This document shows positions 15,218-23,367 of a stretch of DNA of 29,087 nucleotides, one piece after another. Position 1 is the first letter of the stretch. Each line of letters starts with the position of its first letter. The DNA is from Deltaproteobacteria bacterium (GTDB taxonomy: Bacteria; Desulfobacterota; Binatia; Binatales; Binataceae), in assembly GCA_021799555.1 (NCBI GenBank), contig JAJZAG010000005.1, forward strand, positions 1 to 29,087. The letters are read 5' to 3'. The notes under the pieces are model-generated. The model made no database searches and was not told the origin of the DNA. It worked only from the letters and a program-made list of their open reading frames with translations. The translations under genes were made by a program, and so were the position numbers.

Positions 15218-15703
15218 ATGGAAGTTCGCGAGATAAAGTCGCTGGTCGTGCTGATGAACGAGTACGGGATCATCGAGCTCGAAATCGAAGACAAGAAGGG
15301 TAAAGTGCGCTTGGTCCGTGGTTCGGCGCCCAACGCCGAAGCCTCCACGGCGGCGGGAACGCCGGCACGCGCGCACGGCCCAACTCCGCTGCCAAGAAGA
15401 CCGGCACCCGCAGCGCCGCGCAGCGGCGGTCCGATCGCGGCGCCGATCGAGCTTGCCGATAACCAAATCCTCGTCGAAAGTCCGATGGTCGGCACCTTCT
15501 ACCGCGCGGCGTCGCCCGACTCGGAGCCGTTCGTGCATGAAGGCGACTCGGTGCGCAAAGGTCAGACAGTCTGTATTATTGAAGCGATGAAGATGATGAA
15601 TGAAGTCGAAGCGACCGCCGCTGGCCGCGTTGTCAGGATAATCGCCGAAAACGGACAAGCGGTCGAATACGGACAGGCGCTGATGGTGCTCGAGGCGGGC
15701 TGA
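15218..15703 (+). CDS. accB: Biotin carboxyl carrier protein of acetyl-CoA carboxylase
   Basis: A 161-residue carrier whose biotinylated lysine shuttles CO2 between biotin carboxylase and the carboxyltransferase in the first step of fatty acid synthesis. The N-terminal 35 residues (EVREIKSLVVLMNEYGIIEL) are the AccB dimer/AccC-binding part. An Ala/Pro-rich linker covers about 36-78. The biotinyl domain is at 82-161 with the EAMKM site; Lys125 is the biotin acceptor. The upstream frame is open from 15137 across the aroQ stop, but the ATG at 15218, with GGGAG five bases upstream, gives the right start. accC follows after five bases. Confidence 0.96.
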   Translation: MEVREIKSLVVLMNEYGIIELEIEDKKGKVRLVRGSAPNAEASTAAGTPARAHGPTPLPRRPAPAAPRSGGPIAAPIELADNQILVESPMVGTFYRAASPDSEPFVHEGDSVRKGQTVCIIEAMKMMNEVEATAAGRVVRIIAENGQAVEYGQALMVLEAG

Positions 15704-15708
15704 GCGCG

Positions 15709-17100
15709 ATGTTCAAAAAGCTCCTGGTCGCAAACCGCGGGACGATCGCGATTCGGATCATCCGCGCGTGCCGCGAACTTGGCATCCCGACGGTGGCCGT
15801 CTTTTCAACCGCCGATAAGGACGCGCTGCACGTACGGATGGCTGACGAATCGGTGTGCATCGGGCCACCCGCGGCTGAAGACAGCTATCTCAATATTCCG
15901 TCGATCTTAAGTGCCGCGCTCACCTACGGCGCCGACGCAGTGCATCCGGGCTACGGCTTTCTCTCGGAAAACGGCGATTTCGCCGAGGCCTGTCAGCGCT
16001 CGGGGCTGCAGTTTGTCGGACCGCGTGCGCGCCATATCCGCTTGATGGGCGACAAGCCGCGCGCGCGCCGGATCATGAAGCGCGCCGGAGTGCCGGTGCT
16101 GCCCGGCAGCGAAGGCAAGGGCGTCAGCGAAGTTCGCGACGCGCTCGCCGACGGCAAACGGCTCGGCTTTCCGGTTTTAATCAAGGCTGCGGCGGGTGGC
16201 GGCGGCAAGGGGATGCGAATTGCGCGCGACGCGGGTGAACTCGAGCGCCTGTTCCCGATCGCGCGCGGCGAGAGCGAGGCGGCCTTCAGCTCGCGCACGA
16301 TGTACCTCGAAAAATATCTTGAGCGCGCGCGCCACGTCGAATTCCAGATCCTCGCCGACAACCATCGCAGCGTTATCCATCTCGGCGAACGCGATTGCTC
16401 GATTCAGCGCCGCCATCAGAAAGTGATCGAGGAATCTCCTTGCCCGGTTCTCACGGCGCGTCTGCGCGAGAAGATGGGCAAGGCGGCGGTGCGTGCGGCC
16501 GAAGTTGTCGGCTACTCGAACGTCGGCACGGTCGAGTTCCTGCTCGCGCCGGACGGCCAGTTTTACTTTATCGAGATGAACACCCGCATCCAGGTCGAGC
16601 ACGGCGTCACCGAGATGGTGACCTCGACCGACCTGGTGAAGGAAAGCATCCGGATGGCGATGGGCGAGGAGCTCGGGATCAGGCAGCGCGCGGTTACGTT
16701 CAAGGGCGCCGCGATCGAGTTTCGCATCTACGCCGAGGATCCGGAACGGCACCTTCCGTCGCCGGGTGTGGTATCGAACCATCATCCGCCGGGCGGGCTC
16801 GGAGTGCGCGTCGAAACGGCGCTGTATGACGGCTACCGGGTGCCGGTGCATTACGATCCGTTGATCGCAAAGTTGATCGTTCATTCCGACACGCGGGATC
16901 TCGCGATGGCGCGGGCGCGCGCGGCGTTGCGCGAGTATCTGATCGATGGAATCAAGACGAATATACCGCTCCATCTGAAGATCCTGCACGATCCCGATTT
17001 TATCCGCGGCGATTTTGCGACCGACTTTCTGCGCCGCTACGAACCTTCGTCCGCGCGGCCGTCTGACGCGGATGCACTCGCGGCCGAGAAAGCCTCGTGA
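15709..17100 (+). CDS. accC: Biotin carboxylase of acetyl-CoA carboxylase
   Basis: A 463-residue ATP-grasp enzyme that carboxylates biotin on AccB using ATP and bicarbonate. Domain blocks are the N-terminal LLVANRG segment, HPGYGFLSEN at residues 79-88, RLMGDK ending at Lys116, the glycine-rich ATP loop AAAGGGGKGMR at 160-170, RDCSIQRRHQK near 228-238, and the C-terminal DGIKTN. Two nearly invariant family residues differ: NRGEIA reads NRGTIA (Thr12, codon ACG), and QVEHPVTE reads QVEHGVTE (Gly299). The segment normally ECRINAEDP in AccC reads EFRIYAEDP, closer to acyl-CoA carboxylase alpha subunits. Pairing with accB supports the AccC role all the same. Confidence 0.94.
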   Translation: MFKKLLVANRGTIAIRIIRACRELGIPTVAVFSTADKDALHVRMADESVCIGPPAAEDSYLNIPSILSAALTYGADAVHPGYGFLSENGDFAEACQRSGLQFVGPRARHIRLMGDKPRARRIMKRAGVPVLPGSEGKGVSEVRDALADGKRLGFPVLIKAAAGGGGKGMRIARDAGELERLFPIARGESEAAFSSRTMYLEKYLERARHVEFQILADNHRSVIHLGERDCSIQRRHQKVIEESPCPVLTARLREKMGKAAVRAAEVVGYSNVGTVEFLLAPDGQFYFIEMNTRIQVEHGVTEMVTSTDLVKESIRMAMGEELGIRQRAVTFKGAAIEFRIYAEDPERHLPSPGVVSNHHPPGGLGVRVETALYDGYRVPVHYDPLIAKLIVHSDTRDLAMARARAALREYLIDGIKTNIPLHLKILHDPDFIRGDFATDFLRRYEPSSARPSDADALAAEKAS

Positions 17101-17103
17101 AGC

Positions 17104-18198
17104 ATGGCGCATGAATCGATGATGGTGGCGATGAATCGAGCGGCACGCGCCGCGCGGGCTATGGAGCGAATCGTGCGCCGAATTCCGATCGCTCTGTTAG
17201 TTTGCGTCATCGCCGCCGGCGCCGCGCGCGCCCAAGCGCCGGGAATTCCTGGAATCAATGCGGCGCCGCCGGGTCCGCAGCCGAAGGCGCTGGTCGAAAA
17301 TCCGTTGTTCGACTTCGGCACCGCGCTCGAAGGCACGATGGTCAGTCATACCTTCAAGATCAAGAACGTCGGCAAGGGCGAGCTTATGATCAGCGGCGTC
17401 AAGACCTCGTGCGGATGCACCGCGGCGACGCCGAACAAGAATCATCTGGCCCCGGGCGAAGAAACTGACATTACCGTCGGCTTCGATACGCACTTTCAGA
17501 AGGGTCACCAGATCCGCACAATTACCGCGTACACGAATGATCCCGACACGCCGCAGGCGGTGATGACGATCCAGGGAACCGTCCGGCAGCAGGTCGCCGC
17601 GGTTCCCGCGCAGGTCTCGTTCGGCACCGTCCGCAAGGGAACTGAAGTGACGCAGGATGTCACGATCAGGGATCTGACCAAAGGCAAGAATTTTTCGGTT
17701 GGCCCGGTCAGCAACTCGAATTCCTCGATCAAAGTCGTGCAGGTTGCGCGTCCGGATCATAAGCCCGGCGCGCTGCTTCACGTGACCCTCGAGAAGACGA
17801 TGCCGACAGGCGGATTTGACGACACGATCAAGGTCGTGACCAACCGGGTGCCGATTCAGATCGACGTATTCGGAACGATCAGCGGCGATCTCAGTGTCGA
17901 ACCGGCGCAGGTTTCGTTTGGAATCGCGCCCAAGGGGCAGGCCGTCGTCCGGATGATCGCGCTCAAGAACAACGGTCCGCACGACGTGAAGGTGCTCGAC
18001 GTGACCAGCTCGGTCCCGACCGTGGGAGTCTCGACCGCGATTGTAAAACCCGGCAGGGAGTACGAGATAACGGTCACGCTTAACCCCACCGCGGCGGAGG
18101 GGCAATTGCGCGGCCAATTGACGATCAGGACCGACGACCCGGAACAATCGTCAGTGACGGTGCCGTTCTATGCGATCGTCGGCCAGGCGCGGCTCTGA
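17104..18198 (+). CDS. Exported DUF1573 protein with Ig-like domains
   Basis: A 364-residue protein. A signal peptide is clear: basic residues up to about 26, the hydrophobic core PIALLVCVIAAGA, and a probable cleavage after ARAQ near residue 44. The mature part starts with a DUF1573 (ASPM/hydin-like, Ig-type) domain carrying the hallmark SCGCT at about residues 102-106. Two more beta-rich Ig-like repeats follow, each starting with a similar phrase (PAQVSFGTVRKG and PAQVSFGIAPKG). The protein is therefore periplasmic or outer-surface; its role is unknown for the family. An internal ATG at 17161 gives a more typical signal peptide start and is an alternative. It lies three bases after accC. 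Confidence 0.82.
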   Translation: MAHESMMVAMNRAARAARAMERIVRRIPIALLVCVIAAGAARAQAPGIPGINAAPPGPQPKALVENPLFDFGTALEGTMVSHTFKIKNVGKGELMISGVKTSCGCTAATPNKNHLAPGEETDITVGFDTHFQKGHQIRTITAYTNDPDTPQAVMTIQGTVRQQVAAVPAQVSFGTVRKGTEVTQDVTIRDLTKGKNFSVGPVSNSNSSIKVVQVARPDHKPGALLHVTLEKTMPTGGFDDTIKVVTNRVPIQIDVFGTISGDLSVEPAQVSFGIAPKGQAVVRMIALKNNGPHDVKVLDVTSSVPTVGVSTAIVKPGREYEITVTLNPTAAEGQLRGQLTIRTDDPEQSSVTVPFYAIVGQARL

Positions 18199-18238
18199 AG
18201 CCGCCCGGCCCGACACGAGGCGCGGTAGGATTCGAAGC

Positions 18239-18268
18239 TTGTTTCGCAGGGCCGAACGCCCGTATATT
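18239..18268 (+). promoter_or_regulatory. Possible promoter of the YiiX-like hydrolase gene
   Basis: TATATT at 18263-18268 is a good -10 match. TTGTTT at 18239-18244, 18 bases upstream, is a partial -35. Transcription would begin near 18275, about 20 bases before the first possible ATG (18295). The spacer between the DUF1573 gene and this one is short (96 bases), so read-through from upstream is also possible. Confidence 0.35.
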
Positions 18269-18294
18269 CAATCAGATATGACGGCCCGCGCGGA

Positions 18295-19218
18295 ATGCGC
18301 GCGGCGCCGCTCGCTCCCACAAGGATGGCTCGGGCGGGAAAATACAATCCGATCACTTGGCTGCGCCAGAAAATCGCGGACGCTGCGGTCGCGATCCTGA
18401 CTAAGCCGCTCAAGCGCTACGAGCTTCATTCGCCGAACGATCTCGCCAATTTGCGCCGGCATATCCGAAAGGGCGACGTGATCCTGATCGAGGGCAACGA
18501 GCGCATCAGCCAGTGCATCAAATATCTCACGCAGAGTTCATGGTCGCATTCAGCGCTTTACGTCGGCGATGAACCGCTCGCGCGCAATCCGCAACTGCGT
18601 GCTGAGTATCAGAAGCAGTTCGGCGAAGATGCCGAGTACTTGTTGGTCGAGGCTCTGGTTGAGGCGGGTGTGATTTTGTCACCGCTCAGCAAGTACCGCG
18701 ATTTCAACATACGCATCTGCCGCCCGTACAATCTGTCGGCGCAAGATCTCGCCATGGTGCTTGACGCGGCGATCGGCAGCGTCGGCGATCAGTACGACAT
18801 CAAGAACGTGATCGATCTCGCGCGCTACTTTTTACCGGTGAGCCTCGTTCCCGCGCGGCTGCGGCGTCAGGCGCTGCATTTCGGCAGCGGCGAGCCGACG
18901 CGGGTCATCTGTTCGAGCCTTATCGCGTCGTGCTTCAACCAAGTCAAGTTTCCGATCGTGCCGCGCTACGAGCAACTGCCCGACGGCTCAAGCGCGCCGC
19001 CGCGCCGCGCGACAATATGGCCGCTCGTGCGGCGCAGAACGGCGCCGCCAGGGTTGTATCATCCGGTGCCACCGTGGCTGGTGACGCCTCGGGATTTCGA
19101 TCTCTCCCCCTATTTCGAGATCATCAAGTTCAATATCATCGAAAACATGCGCTTCGACTATCGCAAGATTCATTGGGCCGACGAACAGGCGCCGGCGCAG
19201 ATCAAAAAGGGCGCCTGA
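18295..19218 (+). CDS. YiiX/YebB-like permuted NlpC/P60 (peptidase C92) hydrolase
   Basis: A 307-residue protein with the circularly permuted papain-like arrangement of the YiiX/YebB group: catalytic His first, catalytic Cys later. His85 lies in WSHSALYVG, after a GDVILIEGNERIS strand-turn typical of the family. A glutamate-bearing LLVEALVEAGV lies near 116-126. Cys206 lies in RVICSSLIA. The segment from 235 onward (Pro-rich, then DFDLSPYFEIIKFNI) is an extension of unknown role. No signal peptide is evident. Relatives are thought to be amidases or peptidases acting on peptide- or lipid-linked substrates; the substrate here is unknown. The start is uncertain between 18295 and the ATG at 18325, because the first ten residues look non-conserved. 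Confidence 0.75.
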   Translation: MRAAPLAPTRMARAGKYNPITWLRQKIADAAVAILTKPLKRYELHSPNDLANLRRHIRKGDVILIEGNERISQCIKYLTQSSWSHSALYVGDEPLARNPQLRAEYQKQFGEDAEYLLVEALVEAGVILSPLSKYRDFNIRICRPYNLSAQDLAMVLDAAIGSVGDQYDIKNVIDLARYFLPVSLVPARLRRQALHFGSGEPTRVICSSLIASCFNQVKFPIVPRYEQLPDGSSAPPRRATIWPLVRRRTAPPGLYHPVPPWLVTPRDFDLSPYFEIIKFNIIENMRFDYRKIHWADEQAPAQIKKGA

Positions 19219-19248
19219 ACGGCGATTTTCAGTGCAAGGGGATAAAGT

Positions 19249-19527
19249 TTGAACGACGAACGCGAATCCACTTCCGGCAGGCGCGAAGAGATCGAGAAGA
19301 CTATCGCCAAAATTTTGCATCGCCACTGCAACTTCGGTTGGGCGAATTACTATATTCCCAGCGAGAAATTTCCAAGCCTGATCGAGGAGCTTGTTGAGCT
19401 TCTGAGTCCCGCCGGACAGGTCGCGCAGGAGGAGCTCGTGCGGTTCCTGCTCGATATCCAGCGCGCGCCGTCGGTCCAGGACCGGGTCGCAAAACTCCAG
19501 CGCGACTACGCGATCTACCATCGCTGA
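19249..19527 (+). CDS. Small helical protein of unknown function
   Basis: A 92-residue protein that starts with TTG at 19249. The start is supported by a strong AAGGGG binding site seven bases upstream, with no ATG alternative. The protein is charged and predicted helical: an N-terminal REEIEKTIAKILHRHCNFGW stretch, a central EKFPSLIEELVELL helix, and a C-terminal QDRVAKLQRDYAIYHR helix. There is no membrane segment, signal peptide or metal motif. I do not recognise the family. It follows the YiiX-like gene by 30 bases on the same strand, so the two are probably co-transcribed, and it converges on the large - strand flippase-like gene. Confidence 0.6.
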   Translation: MNDERESTSGRREEIEKTIAKILHRHCNFGWANYYIPSEKFPSLIEELVELLSPAGQVAQEELVRFLLDIQRAPSVQDRVAKLQRDYAIYHR

Positions 19528-19544
19528 TACGCTCGGCAATTTTC

Positions 19545-19572
19545 CGGCGCGGCGCTCGCCGCGGCCGCGCCG
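19545..19572. terminator. GC-rich hairpin between convergent genes
   Basis: An 8-bp perfect stem (19545-19552 with 19565-19572) with a 12-base loop lies in the 50-base gap between the small + strand gene and the end of the - strand flippase-like gene. No T run follows on either strand, so it is not a textbook terminator. Its position between convergent stops is where a shared transcription stop would be expected. Confidence 0.35.
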
Positions 19573-19577
19573 AGCGC

Positions 19578-22415
19578 TCAGCGCAGCTCGGTTTTCATTG
19601 CGGTCAATTCGAGGGCCTGCGTCGAGGCTTCCGTGACCAGGTTGCCGGGGAAACGATCGCGCAGCGGGCTCAGCGACGAGCCAAGCTCGACGATGCGATG
19701 CGCCATCCTGGCTATCACGCCAAACGGAGGCGGCACCAGTTCGGCGGCGTCGCGAAACTCGCGTAGCGCCGCCGAGTCCCATCCTAAAAGACCGCTGATG
19801 AACATATAGATCGGCAACGACCCGAACAGGCACGCCAGTACGACGAACCACGCGCTGCCGGCGTGCCCCGGACCCAGCCACACGGCGAGCGCGAACTCGT
19901 GCATTACCAGGTAGCTGCCGACCGCTGCCAGCACCGGATTGATCAATGTCTGCCACACGCTGATCGACGGCCACGCGATCAGGTATCCCATCATCGGCCA
20001 CGCGACCGCGGATTTGAGAATCGACGAAATGATGAATGCGTAGAAGACCCCGTCGAATCCATACCATTTGATCAGGTACCACGACAGGATGACGCGGCCC
20101 CCATTTTCGATCAGCGCCGTCAACGTGAACAGCCCCGTGCGGCCGACGCCCTGGAAGACCTGATCGGGCATCCGCGTCGTGAAGTCGAACGCCCGCCACA
20201 CATGCATAAGCATCATGACGCCGGCTGCGCGGGCGAATTGCGGCGGCAAAAGTCCGCTTACGAAAATGTTCGAAAACGCGACGAATGCTCCGCCCAGCAT
20301 CGAGGTGATCATCAATCCCCAGCGCAGTCCCTGATCGAGGTAGCGCCGCGTAAGCATCATCATCCTCTGCGAATAGCTTTCCGAGATCGACGGCATCAGC
20401 GTGGTGAATATGTAGACGCCGGTCTCGAGGTAACCGAAAGTCAGCGAGTAGGTGAGGATCCAGATTTCATTGAGTTCGAGGAAGTTGGGGATCAGGATTC
20501 CCATGATAACCGGAACCAGCGCCCACGAAGTCGCGGTCAACACCTGTCCGCCGGTGAGCTTGATTCCGTACAGCAGCGAGCGGCGGACCGTGTCGCGGTC
20601 GAAATGCGCAAGAAAAATCGTGACCAGGCGGAAGCCCATCTTGTCGTAAAATACGGCGCAGAACGCTCCCATCAGTAGATTGGCGAGCACGCCGCCGATT
20701 GCAAAGCCGAACACCACGCCCATCCCTTCACCGAACACCGGATGCATCAGTCCCCAGTGGCGCATGTAGACGCCGCACGAGAGCTGCACGAACGGATTGA
20801 GCACGTATGTCAGAACAATCAGCAGCTGCGCGTAATCGAAGCGCTGCAGCGCGCGGAACAGGTTGAAGAAGATCGCGATGAAGCCGGGAAACTGGATCAG
20901 CGTGTGTAAAATCACGAACCAGGTCAAAAACGCCATCGCTGTGTGCGGCATCCACAGCGCCGCGATAAGCCCGAGCGCCGTGATCTGAAACATCCCGGCC
21001 AGAGCGTGAAACCAGATGAAGAATTGCGCGTACGTGATCGCGCGTCCGGGCTGCTTGACCCGGTACTCGGCGAAATATTTCACCATCGCCTGCCCAGTCC
21101 CGAGATCGAGCAGGGTGAAGAAGAACGTCATGAACTGGGTGACGGCGGCCCACGCGCCGCGCGCCTCGAGAAACGGATTGACGAAGTTCCGCTCGATGTA
21201 GAACGTGACGACGAAGTTGAACGGGATCATCACCGTCAGCGCGAGCAGGTAGTTGTAAAAAAATCCCGAGAGTGGGCGGTGGAAGCCGACGAGCTCCCAT
21301 CGCGGGTCGCCCCGGCTCGGCACAGGTGCGATCTCTTCCACGGCGGCCGTAGCCGCGGCAGCCGCGCCAAGCGAGGCTGGTCTGGGACCGTGCGTTCGCG
21401 CGGACCGGTAGAAGTGTTCGAGTTCTTCGGGATGGCGCAGGCTGTAGCGGCGAACCGCGATGTAGCAAAAGACGAACGCGCCGAACATCGCCGAGAAAAT
21501 CGCGCCGAGCCAAATAATCTGCCGCGCATCCGGAACCGGCGATCCGATCCAAGACCCGTACGGCGTTGCGGCGACGCCCGCCGCCGAACGGGAGAGGTCA
21601 TACAACAGCCAATTGAAATAGGCCCAGCGCTGGAAATCGTAATTCTGTGCGCCCGCGATTCCGCTCAGCAGCGCGCGATAACTCGCGATCCGTGCGCTCT
21701 GATCGCCCTGCCGCAACCATACGTTGAGTATGTAAATCGTTCCCGCGCCCGCCTTCATCTCGAGCAGGACGGGCGTGTGCGGTTGCACGGGATCTTTGCC
21801 GCTGGTTGCAACCAGCACTGTCACCGCGCTTGTGGTCTTAAGAAGTGACCGCTCATGTACGCGCACCGCCGATTTCCAGCTCACATTGACCGCGAGCGGG
21901 TTCGACCCGGGGCCGGTGTACTCGATGATCGCGGCGTATTTTTCGATTTCAAGCGCGTGCCGCGGCCCCGCGGGCACATCGACGCTGCCGGTCTGCGTAA
22001 CGGCCGCGCCGGTGAGCGCGGAGAGCGACGCGGGATTTGTGTTCGGCCCCGTGATTACAACAACGCCCATGCCGGCTGCCACGCGCGCTTTGAGCGCGTC
22101 GAGCGCGGGCCCCGGCGCAGGCAAGGCGTCGTCGAACACGGCGCTTTGAGCTGCAGAGAGATCGGTTACGCGATGCGTGGACGGGTCGAGATCGAGCCGG
22201 TCGAGAACCAGGTTTTCTGAGCCGCTGAAGTAAAGATTGAAGGGCCGCGGTTGCGCGGCTTGCGCGGCGGCGGGCAGGAACGTCGCGGCAAGCGTCAGGG
22301 CGGTGATCAATGCCGGCACGATAACGGAAGTCAGGTTGCGCGGCGCTCGGACACGGTGCGCGGGGCGCGCCGCAGGCCAGATGCAGACCGCTCTTTTTCT
22401 TCGACTGCTTTTCAA
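19578..22415 (-). CDS. Secreted sensor-like domain fused to a Wzx/MATE-like flippase body
   Basis: A 945-residue membrane protein. Residues 1-54 form a long signal-peptide-like start (basic n-region, hydrophobic 29-50, then AQA). Residues about 55-298 form a soluble domain that would lie outside the inner membrane; MGVVVITGPNTNPASLSALTG resembles a ThuA/GATase-like Rossmann edge strand, but I cannot name it. A membrane helix follows at 299-321, then a basic cytoplasmic linker with an Ala-rich stretch (322-385). From 386 to about 885 there are some 12-14 hydrophobic spans in the style of polysaccharide/lipid flippases (MOP superfamily), including FGYLETGVYIFTTLMPSISE and PDQVFQGVGRTGLFT. The TTG start at 22415 has GGAGG five bases upstream. 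Likely role: export or flipping of a glycan or lipid-linked substrate (inference). Confidence 0.65.
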   Translation of the reverse strand: MKSSRRKRAVCIWPAARPAHRVRAPRNLTSVIVPALITALTLAATFLPAAAQAAQPRPFNLYFSGSENLVLDRLDLDPSTHRVTDLSAAQSAVFDDALPAPGPALDALKARVAAGMGVVVITGPNTNPASLSALTGAAVTQTGSVDVPAGPRHALEIEKYAAIIEYTGPGSNPLAVNVSWKSAVRVHERSLLKTTSAVTVLVATSGKDPVQPHTPVLLEMKAGAGTIYILNVWLRQGDQSARIASYRALLSGIAGAQNYDFQRWAYFNWLLYDLSRSAAGVAATPYGSWIGSPVPDARQIIWLGAIFSAMFGAFVFCYIAVRRYSLRHPEELEHFYRSARTHGPRPASLGAAAAATAAVEEIAPVPSRGDPRWELVGFHRPLSGFFYNYLLALTVMIPFNFVVTFYIERNFVNPFLEARGAWAAVTQFMTFFFTLLDLGTGQAMVKYFAEYRVKQPGRAITYAQFFIWFHALAGMFQITALGLIAALWMPHTAMAFLTWFVILHTLIQFPGFIAIFFNLFRALQRFDYAQLLIVLTYVLNPFVQLSCGVYMRHWGLMHPVFGEGMGVVFGFAIGGVLANLLMGAFCAVFYDKMGFRLVTIFLAHFDRDTVRRSLLYGIKLTGGQVLTATSWALVPVIMGILIPNFLELNEIWILTYSLTFGYLETGVYIFTTLMPSISESYSQRMMMLTRRYLDQGLRWGLMITSMLGGAFVAFSNIFVSGLLPPQFARAAGVMMLMHVWRAFDFTTRMPDQVFQGVGRTGLFTLTALIENGGRVILSWYLIKWYGFDGVFYAFIISSILKSAVAWPMMGYLIAWPSISVWQTLINPVLAAVGSYLVMHEFALAVWLGPGHAGSAWFVVLACLFGSLPIYMFISGLLGWDSAALREFRDAAELVPPPFGVIARMAHRIVELGSSLSPLRDRFPGNLVTEASTQALELTAMKTELR

Positions 22416-22742
22416 GCAACCCTCCGTGGACGGAACCCGTGCAGGCGGTCAGATTCGTCAGGCATCAAGGCGGCTCGCTGCGAAGGGCGAAGCCGGCGCC
22501 CCGCCGCAACCTTGTACTTCAACGGTTCGGTAGCGCAGCCCGCCGTGCCAAATTTCGTGCGCGCAGCGCGAGCGGGTCGGTTCGGGCGTCGTCCGGCGTC
22601 AGCGGGATTCCGGAACTTCCCCAACTGGAATTCGACGCGGCATGATACTACAAGAGTTGCAGGCGGTAATGAAAACTGATTCTTACGGCTGTAAGGGCCG
22701 TCGCTCGCGGTGTCCGCGTCCTGGCCGCACGGGAGGTTCACG
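22416..22742. other. 327-base divergent spacer
   Basis: This spacer separates the - strand flippase-like gene from the + strand nitroreductase. Its first 200 bases are GC-rich and its last 100 less so (around GATACTACAAGAGTTGCAGG and GTAATGAAAACTGATTC). On the - strand TATCAT (about 22641-22646) could be a weak -10; I found no convincing -35 on either strand. It must hold promoters for both genes, but I cannot place them firmly. No coding region is supported. Confidence 0.4.
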
Positions 22743-23255
22743 ATGGAGGCAATCGAGGCAATCATTTCGCGCAAAGTGCAGCGTGCGTTTGCGCCGACGC
22801 CGGTCGAAGACGATAAGCTCTCAAAGATCGTTGAGGCCGGCCGCAACGCGATGAGCGCGCGCAACCTGCAGCCGTGGCAATTCATATTGATCCGCGATCG
22901 AGCGCGGCTCAAGCAGATTGGCGAGCTTTGCACGACGGGAAAATTTGTCACTGACGCGCCCGCGGCGATCGTCGTTCTGAAGGATCTCTCGAACACGCGA
23001 TGGGCGGATGTCGATTGCGCGCAGGCGGTGCAGAACATGGCTAACGCCGGATGGGCGCTCGGCCTCGGCACGTGCTGGGTCGGTAACTTCGACGCGGCGA
23101 AGATTGGCGCGCTTATTGAGGCACCCACCGGATGGGCAATTTTCACGATTCTGCCCTTCGGCTACCCCGATCCCAAACGTCCGCCCGAGGCGCGTCCGCT
23201 CAAGCGCCGCGCCGAGGTCGTCCATCTGGAGCGGGTCGGAAATCAGAAAACCTGA
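22743..23255 (+). CDS. Nitroreductase-family flavoprotein
   Basis: A 170-residue protein of the FMN-dependent nitroreductase fold. The FMN-binding start EAIISRKVQRAFAP shows the Arg10 and Arg14 phosphate-contacting pattern. SARNLQPWQFILIRD near 44-58 is the second FMN contact block, and AGWALGLGTCWVGNFD the central helix/loop. Residues near the end (ILPFGYPDPKRPPEARPLKR) match the common GYP..P...RK tail. Such enzymes reduce nitro groups, quinones or enones with NAD(P)H; the substrate here cannot be read from the sequence. The ATG at 22743 has an excellent GGGAGG binding site; the open frame from 22710 is not needed. It is slightly short for the family but has both core blocks. Confidence 0.88.
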   Translation: MEAIEAIISRKVQRAFAPTPVEDDKLSKIVEAGRNAMSARNLQPWQFILIRDRARLKQIGELCTTGKFVTDAPAAIVVLKDLSNTRWADVDCAQAVQNMANAGWALGLGTCWVGNFDAAKIGALIEAPTGWAIFTILPFGYPDPKRPPEARPLKRRAEVVHLERVGNQKT

Positions 23256-23295
23256 TCGCGGGGGCTCACCGATGAGGAATGGCGTACCGGGTTTC

Positions 23296-23304
23296 TGGTA
23301 GAAT
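23296..23304 (+). promoter_or_regulatory. Possible extended -10 promoter before the rhodanese gene
   Basis: TGGTAGAAT at 23296-23304 contains a TGn extension and the -10-like TAGAAT. No good -35 lies upstream, which extended -10 promoters may tolerate. It is about 65 bases before the ATG at 23368. If used, it would drive the rhodanese, adenosyltransferase and metallo-beta-lactamase-fold genes as one unit. Confidence 0.35.
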
Positions 23305-23367
23305 CGTAATCCAGCGCGGACGCTCGCGGCGGCCGCTGTCTGATTGTTCTCAAGCGAGGTGCCCAAT

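Noticed and set aside
20943..21848. A 301-codon + strand open frame across the flippase-like gene
   Set aside because: Antisense shadow with Arg/Glu-rich composition and no motif.
23256..23367. A possible toxin or leader peptide in the short spacer before the rhodanese
   Set aside because: No start with a binding site and no convincing small frame.
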